Part shown: positions 59,565-64,000 of the stretch, piece by piece | How the letters are laid out: each line of letters begins with the position of its first letter | Numbering within the stretch: the stretch's first letter is position 1 | Source of the DNA: Prevotella sp. | GTDB lineage: Bacteria; Bacteroidota; Bacteroidia; Bacteroidales; Bacteroidaceae | DNA: 64,000 nt | NCBI GenBank assembly: GCA_017623655.1 | Contig: JAGAON010000006.1 | Location: 1 to 64,000 of the forward strand | Direction: 5' to 3' | The notes under the pieces: generated by a model | Databases searched by the model: none | What the model saw: only the letters and a program-made list of their open reading frames with translations | What the model was told of the DNA's origin: nothing | Position numbers and translations under genes: made by a program

Positions 59565-62468
59565 ATGGTTACGGATACAATAATATCAGCTCTTACCAAT
59601 CTGTTCGCGCTGTTCTGTTCCAGAGGCAACGTGGACACGAAGGTTTCGGCTAAGATGCTGGAAAGTTATCTCGGCAGCCATTTCGGCATACGCAACAAGG
59701 AGCAATATGTCAAGCTATATCAGGATTTAAGGGGCTTTTACGAGGATATGCCGGAACTGGATACGGAGGGTATTGTTGACGGTATATGCACGGGTCTGAA
59801 ATCTGAGATACGCCAGGAAGAGGGGGCTATGGTGCTGCTTCGGCTGATGGAGTTCTGCGCCAAGACACCGGAATACTTCGATGTGGAAGACCCTATCTTC
59901 ACACGCACAGCCCAAAAGTTAGGGATTCCCAAAAGACTGTGTACGCTGTTCGCGGACTTTGTGCTGGGCTATGAGACGCGGGACGTGAAGCTCTGCCGGT
60001 TCGACGGGTTCAAGGCTCCGGTCAAAACGCTTTGGCTCAGGACGATGAACCTGATGGTGTTCTCTTACGATGGCAGCGACATCAGGAATGTATTGTTCAA
60101 CGATGTACCTGTCGTCAAGGGCATGTATCAGGTGTGGGACACCAGTGGTGTGCTGAAAAACAGGCTGGGCAAGCCGGTCTATTACTCCATGGTTCTTGCG
60201 CAATATCATGCCGCCAGCAAGAAAGGAAGAATACTGTTCTCGGGCAGAGACGTTGATTTCTACTATCCAAAAAGCAAGGACGGGATACACAACTTCTCGT
60301 TTGACATGCACGACGGGGAGCTGATTGCCATCATGGGAGGCAGCGGTTCGGGCAAGACTACGCTTATTTCCATTCTCAACGGCAACATAGTGCCGCAGAA
60401 AGGCAGCATAACCATAAACGGATATCCACTTGACCATCCGAAGGCCAAGGCACTGATAGGGTTTGTTCCGCAGGATGACTTGCTGATAGAAGAACTGACT
60501 GTATATCAGAACCTGTACTATACCGCCAGACTATGCTTTGACGGTATGCCGGAAGAGGAGATAGACCGCAGGGTTACAACCACGCTGAAAGACCTCGGAC
60601 TGTTTCAGGCGAAGGACTTGAAGGTAGGCTCCCCTGTCAAGAAAATCATCTCCGGCGGACAGCGCAAGCGCCTCAACATTGCCTTGGAACTGCTCCGCGA
60701 GCCGGCGGTACTGTTGCTTGACGAGCCTACATCGGGGCTGTCCTCGGCAGATACGGAGAACGTTATATCGCTGTTGAAGGAACAGACGGCCAAGGGAAAG
60801 CTGATAGTGACGAACATACACCAGCCCTCTTCCGACGTGTATAAGCTGTTCGACAGACTGTGGTTGCTTGACAAGGGAGGCTATCCGGTATATGACGGCA
60901 ACCCGATAGAGGCGATAACATATTTCAAAAGAGCCGCCAACTACGCCGACGCAGACACCAGTACCTGTCCGGTATGCGGCAATGTCAATCCGGAAGTGGT
61001 GCTGAACATAATAGAAGCCAAGGCACTTGACAGCAAGGGGCAGGTGACAGGAGAGCGTAAGGTGACGCCGGAGAGATGGCATCAGATGTATATCGACGGC
61101 AGGCCGGAAATGGGAAAGCCGCAGAAGTTCGGCATTCCCGAGACGGAACAGAAGAAGCCTGGCGCCTTGAAACAATGGTGGATATTCATCAGGCGCAACG
61201 TGATGACGAAGGTAACGAACGGGCAGTATCTCGCGATAACATTGCTTGAAGCCCCTCTATTGGCGCTGGTATGCGCACTGCTGACCCACTACACCCCGCC
61301 GGGAGAGGACTATTCCCTGATGAACAACAAGAACCTTGTGTCATACTTGTTCATGGCCGTGATAGTAGCAACGTTCGTCGGCATGAGCGGTTCGGCCGAA
61401 GAGATAATAAAAGACAGGGCTCTGCTGAAACGGGAGAAGTTCCTTAACCTGTCATACCATAGCTATATATGGTCGAAAGTGGCGTTGATGGCAGTAGTAT
61501 CTCTTGTTCAAACGCTGTTGTTCATTGCGGTAGGCAACAGCATAATGGAGGTAACGGACCAGTTCCTTGCATGGTGGGGCATACTGTTCACCACCGCAGT
61601 GCTGGCCAATCTCATGGGACTGCTGCTCTCGCAGAGCCTCGGTTCGGTGGTAGCCATATACATAACGATACCCATACTGCTCATTCCGCAGATACTACTG
61701 TGCGGCCTTGTGGTCAGTTTCAGCGACCTTACGCCCAAGAGCACTACGGGAAACGTGCCGGTTATAGGCAACATCATACCGTCACGCTGGGCATACGAGG
61801 CTCTTGCAGTGGCCAACTATGCTGGCAATGACTATGAGAAGGACTACTTCAAGCTCGACAGAATCAAGTACGAAACGGAGTATTACCGGCACGGATTCAT
61901 ATACGAATTGCAGTCAGCGAACGAGACAATGGAGCAGGACCGCTTGCAGGGCAAGGCGCAACAAGCCCCCGAACACCTCACGCTGTTAAGGACGGAGCTG
62001 CCGCATCTGGCGGAAGTATGCGCCATGAAGCCTTACAAAGGCGGTTATGACTACCGGTCACTGCACGCCTATCTGGAAGAGGCGGAGCGGATAATGCTCG
62101 TCAAAGGCAACGCGGCAACGCTGACAGCCGACCGCATGAGAGTAGCCATGGCGGCCGACATAGGCAAAGACGGGATGCTGAAACTGAAACGAAAGAGTTT
62201 CAACCTGCAACTGGAATCCCAACTGGCGGGGCATGATGCCAAGCGGCTTTGCGACGTTGTAGATGGATATATCGTCCCACGTGCGGCCTTTGTATATCTG
62301 ACACCACGCACGACAAACGGCAACGCGCCGTTTTACAGCAGCGAGAAGCGTGTGGGAAGCATGACGATACCGACCCCATGGTTCAACATATCGGTGATGA
62401 TGTTGATGTGCTTAGTTGCCGTAACCATGCTGTTGCAGGACTTTCCCGGCAGGTACATGAGAAGATAA
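59565..62468 (+). CDS. ABCG-type ABC transporter, ATPase fused to permease, with N-terminal extension
   Basis: 967 residues in one chain. An N-terminal helical domain (about 1-135) resembles TerB-like modules. A beta-rich FHA-like or linker part follows (about 140-225). The ATPase domain (about 230-450) has Walker A GGSGSGKTT near 261, signature ISGGQRKRL and Walker B LLLDEPTSGLSS. A CPVCGN motif (about 468) opens a linker. The ABC2-type membrane domain has six or seven helices (about 555-745 and 940-962), with a long soluble insert between the last two. The export substrate is unknown; ABCG-like exporters move lipids or hydrophobic compounds. A lipoprotein gene follows 54 bp downstream and may assist. 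Confidence 0.85.
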   Translation: MVTDTIISALTNLFALFCSRGNVDTKVSAKMLESYLGSHFGIRNKEQYVKLYQDLRGFYEDMPELDTEGIVDGICTGLKSEIRQEEGAMVLLRLMEFCAKTPEYFDVEDPIFTRTAQKLGIPKRLCTLFADFVLGYETRDVKLCRFDGFKAPVKTLWLRTMNLMVFSYDGSDIRNVLFNDVPVVKGMYQVWDTSGVLKNRLGKPVYYSMVLAQYHAASKKGRILFSGRDVDFYYPKSKDGIHNFSFDMHDGELIAIMGGSGSGKTTLISILNGNIVPQKGSITINGYPLDHPKAKALIGFVPQDDLLIEELTVYQNLYYTARLCFDGMPEEEIDRRVTTTLKDLGLFQAKDLKVGSPVKKIISGGQRKRLNIALELLREPAVLLLDEPTSGLSSADTENVISLLKEQTAKGKLIVTNIHQPSSDVYKLFDRLWLLDKGGYPVYDGNPIEAITYFKRAANYADADTSTCPVCGNVNPEVVLNIIEAKALDSKGQVTGERKVTPERWHQMYIDGRPEMGKPQKFGIPETEQKKPGALKQWWIFIRRNVMTKVTNGQYLAITLLEAPLLALVCALLTHYTPPGEDYSLMNNKNLVSYLFMAVIVATFVGMSGSAEEIIKDRALLKREKFLNLSYHSYIWSKVALMAVVSLVQTLLFIAVGNSIMEVTDQFLAWWGILFTTAVLANLMGLLLSQSLGSVVAIYITIPILLIPQILLCGLVVSFSDLTPKSTTGNVPVIGNIIPSRWAYEALAVANYAGNDYEKDYFKLDRIKYETEYYRHGFIYELQSANETMEQDRLQGKAQQAPEHLTLLRTELPHLAEVCAMKPYKGGYDYRSLHAYLEEAERIMLVKGNAATLTADRMRVAMAADIGKDGMLKLKRKSFNLQLESQLAGHDAKRLCDVVDGYIVPRAAFVYLTPRTTNGNAPFYSSEKRVGSMTIPTPWFNISVMMLMCLVAVTMLLQDFPGRYMRR

Positions 62469-62522
62469 CATTACGTAACAAGACAGAAACTAATATTAAT
62501 AACCAAAATCAAAACAAAGTCT

Positions 62523-63314
62523 ATGAAAAAGTTTTCTTTCCTTTTGGCTGCCACGGCAGCTCTGGTATTGGCTTCATGTGGAGGCAAAAAGACCGACGCT
62601 AACCAGGAATCAAAGGACTCAGTGTCTTTTGAACAGTCACAAATCGAGCAGAAAGTCATGGCGGAACTGGACTCCGTTGCCGACATCTACAATTCACTGA
62701 ACCCGGTGGAAGGCGTGTTCGCCAACGGCAAGATACAGCTGTCTGACGAAGAGTTGAAGGCAAAGCCCGCCTATCTTTATGACTTGAAGAACATAGACAA
62801 CCTCTCACTGTTGTCACAGAAGTACCGCGCACTCGGCGTACTTGCCGTTGACGCCAAGGTTGCGGAAATCTACAAGATGGACTCCGACGCATACGCTGCG
62901 GCGATAGCAAAGATTGCCACCGACGTGAACGACCCCGCCGTGAAATTCAACAAGGATTACAGCGCAGAAGACCTGAAAGCCTTTTACGCTGCGGAAAAGG
63001 AGAACGGCCGCCTCAACTTCTTCTGGGAGGCTTCCGCTGCGGCAGTGGTGGAGAACCTGTTTGTGCTTTCACAGAACGTGGACAAGTTCCTTCCCGCATT
63101 TGATGACAAGTCAGCCTCTGAGTTCAGCTATCACGTTGCGCTGTTGAAGCTGTCTCTCGACGACCTCGCCGAGTATGACACACACATCAAGGAGCTTGTT
63201 GACATCCTCGCTCCGCTGAACGAACTCAACGCAATCAACGTGGACCAGCTCAAGGAACAGATAGGCAAGATGAAGCCACAGATAGAGACTGCACGCGCAC
63301 AGATGTTGAAGTAA
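62523..63314 (+). CDS. Lipoprotein of unknown function
   Basis: 263 residues. The signal peptide ends in a lipobox (LVLASCGGKK, Cys19). The mature part is almost wholly helical and Ala/Asp/Lys-rich, with several possible coiled-coil helices (for example FEQSQIEQKVMAELDSVADIYN and IDQLKEQIGKMKP-like end). No domain was recognised. It follows the ABC transporter gene by 54 bp and ends in a strong terminator, so the two may act together. Confidence 0.85.
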   Translation: MKKFSFLLAATAALVLASCGGKKTDANQESKDSVSFEQSQIEQKVMAELDSVADIYNSLNPVEGVFANGKIQLSDEELKAKPAYLYDLKNIDNLSLLSQKYRALGVLAVDAKVAEIYKMDSDAYAAAIAKIATDVNDPAVKFNKDYSAEDLKAFYAAEKENGRLNFFWEASAAAVVENLFVLSQNVDKFLPAFDDKSASEFSYHVALLKLSLDDLAEYDTHIKELVDILAPLNELNAINVDQLKEQIGKMKPQIETARAQMLK

Positions 63315-63342
63315 CAAGACAACAACCCTCTAATAACACGAA

Positions 63343-63387
63343 ACGTGAGCCCGACAAGTCACACACTTGTCAGGCTCACGTTTTTTG
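63343..63387 (+). terminator. Strong intrinsic terminator of the lipoprotein gene
   Basis: A 16-bp stem with one mismatch (ACGTGAGCCCGACAAG at 63343-63358, partner 63366-63381) and a 7-base loop, followed by six T. Confidence 0.92.
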
Positions 63388-63449
63388 TTTCCACGCCCAA
63401 GGATGCGGTTCTGCAACCTGTTGGTAATCAAGCATGAAAGAAACGCGTT

Positions 63450-63535
63450 TGTAATCAGCACCTGATTGCAGTGTGATCAGGTGCTGATTACTGTGCGATT
63501 TGCACCTGATTACAAGGTAATCAGCACCCTTTTAC
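63450..63535. repeat. AATCAGCACC-type palindromic repeat cluster
   Basis: Four units (AATCAGCACCTGATTGC, GATCAGGTGCTGATTAC, a shortened TGCACCTGATTAC, and AATCAGCACCCTTTTAC). Confidence 0.9.
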
Positions 63536-63570
63536 AACGGCGTTGATGATGCCTTGAACCGCAACGCCTT

Positions 63571-63643
63571 GTAGGGACGCACCTTGGTGCGTCCGAATCG
63601 CCGTTTTTCCCGCATCGGCGGACGCACCAAGGTGCGTCCCTAC
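63571..63643. repeat. Head-to-head pair of GGACGCACC repeats
   Basis: Two full inverted copies of GTAGGGACGCACCTTGGTGC with about 25 bases between, right beside an AATCAGCACC cluster. No gene is seen from here to 63806. Confidence 0.92.
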
Positions 63644-63805
63644 AACGTTGTTTGTAGTCATCCGGGTGTGTTTTTCATATCCCTACGGTCTCCCTTACCG
63701 TCTCACATATCTCGCCATCCATATAATCACATTTTCTTTATTAAGCATAAGACTATATATAAATGTGTTTGTTATCCTGCCATAAACACACAAGCCGCCG
63801 CTTGT

Positions 63806-63824
63806 AAAACCGCCAAACAGGCGG
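63806..63824 (-). terminator. Intrinsic terminator of the last, leftward gene
   Basis: On the minus strand CCGCC-TGTTT-GGCGG (63810-63824) is followed by TTTTAC, six bases after the stop codon. Confidence 0.7.
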
Positions 63825-63829
63825 AGATG

Positions 63830-64000
63830 TCAATTTGCCATCTCCGAGATGAACATTATACGCACGAGGCGTATGTCTTCGTCTGAATAGTCACCGGCAA
63901 ACTCATTGAACGCTTCTTTAAGGCTGTCCGTCTCCGCTTCGGTGAAATAATCGTATATGTCGTCTATCTCCTCCTCGTACATAGTGTCTTCCATGTAGTA
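63830..64000 (-). CDS. C-terminal part of an unrecognised acidic protein
   Basis: The minus strand is open from the window edge to a TGA at 63830-63832: 56 residues, very acidic (EEEIDDIYDYFTEAETDSL, then FAGDYSDEDIRLVRIMFISEMAN). The chain looks helical and soluble. The 5' part lies beyond the window. It is too short to assign; a terminator directly after it supports it as a true gene end. Confidence 0.6.
   Translation of the reverse strand, partial: YYMEDTMYEEEIDDIYDYFTEAETDSLKEAFNEFAGDYSDEDIRLVRIMFISEMAN

Overview
The window reads as a chromosomal segment of a gut-type member of the Bacteroidales, most like Prevotella or Paraprevotella (inference). Signs seen in the sequence are promoters of the Bacteroidota form TTTG-N19/20-TAnnTTTG, a hybrid two-component regulator, SusC/SusD relics, DUF5686, DUF4468 and Porin_10-type envelope proteins, and a full Rnf complex led by a RseC-like gene. 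No rRNA, tRNA, CRISPR array or intact transposase was seen.

Layout. 1-3200 is an AT-rich accessory block: the tail of one gene, a membrane/coiled-coil gene that looks split by a frameshift, a TIGR02391 (Ymh) protein and a putative AbiC-like phage abortive-infection protein. A gene-poor stretch follows (3198-3990) with a good promoter and a stem-loop that could bound a small RNA. 3991-4845 holds yccF and an FKBP isomerase. 4909-21156 is a pectin (rhamnogalacturonan) utilisation region in part decay: polysaccharide deacetylase, SusD and SusC relics, a hybrid two-component regulator, a large PL11 rhamnogalacturonan lyase, a broken alpha-L-rhamnosidase and a GH2 enzyme. A GNAT acetyltransferase follows.

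22236-28820 is one leftward operon for a MacAB-TolC-type efflux system (TolC-like, adaptor, ATPase, permease) ending in its likely LytS/LytTR two-component pair. 29493-39027 holds mostly leftward housekeeping and envelope genes (DUF5686 protein, queC, putative porin, small membrane proteins, DUF4468 protein, RluA-type synthase, pyk). 39353-45191 is rightward: RseC-like gene then rnfBCDGEA, an ion-pumping ferredoxin:NAD oxidoreductase. 45837-47243 is an unusual WG-repeat/zinc-ribbon protein, followed by about 1.5 kb without genes but with a structured 231-bp element and a repeat cluster. 48749-59184 is a second glycan locus: GH115 and GH2 beta-galactosidase in one operon, a lone HigA antitoxin, a membrane-bound propeller-AraC regulator that lacks kinase domains, and a sialate-esterase-type SGNH enzyme. 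59565-63314 holds an ABCG-type transporter and a lipoprotein. The window ends inside an unrecognised leftward gene.

The most striking feature is the intergenic repeat landscape. At least three families of short palindromic repeats (AATCAGCACC type, GGACGCACC type, GAGACGA type) fill most intergenic gaps, sometimes joined into a mosaic of about 350 bp present in two direct copies and one inverted, shortened copy. Several copies differ by paired changes on both arms of the hairpin, which suggests that the folded form is kept.
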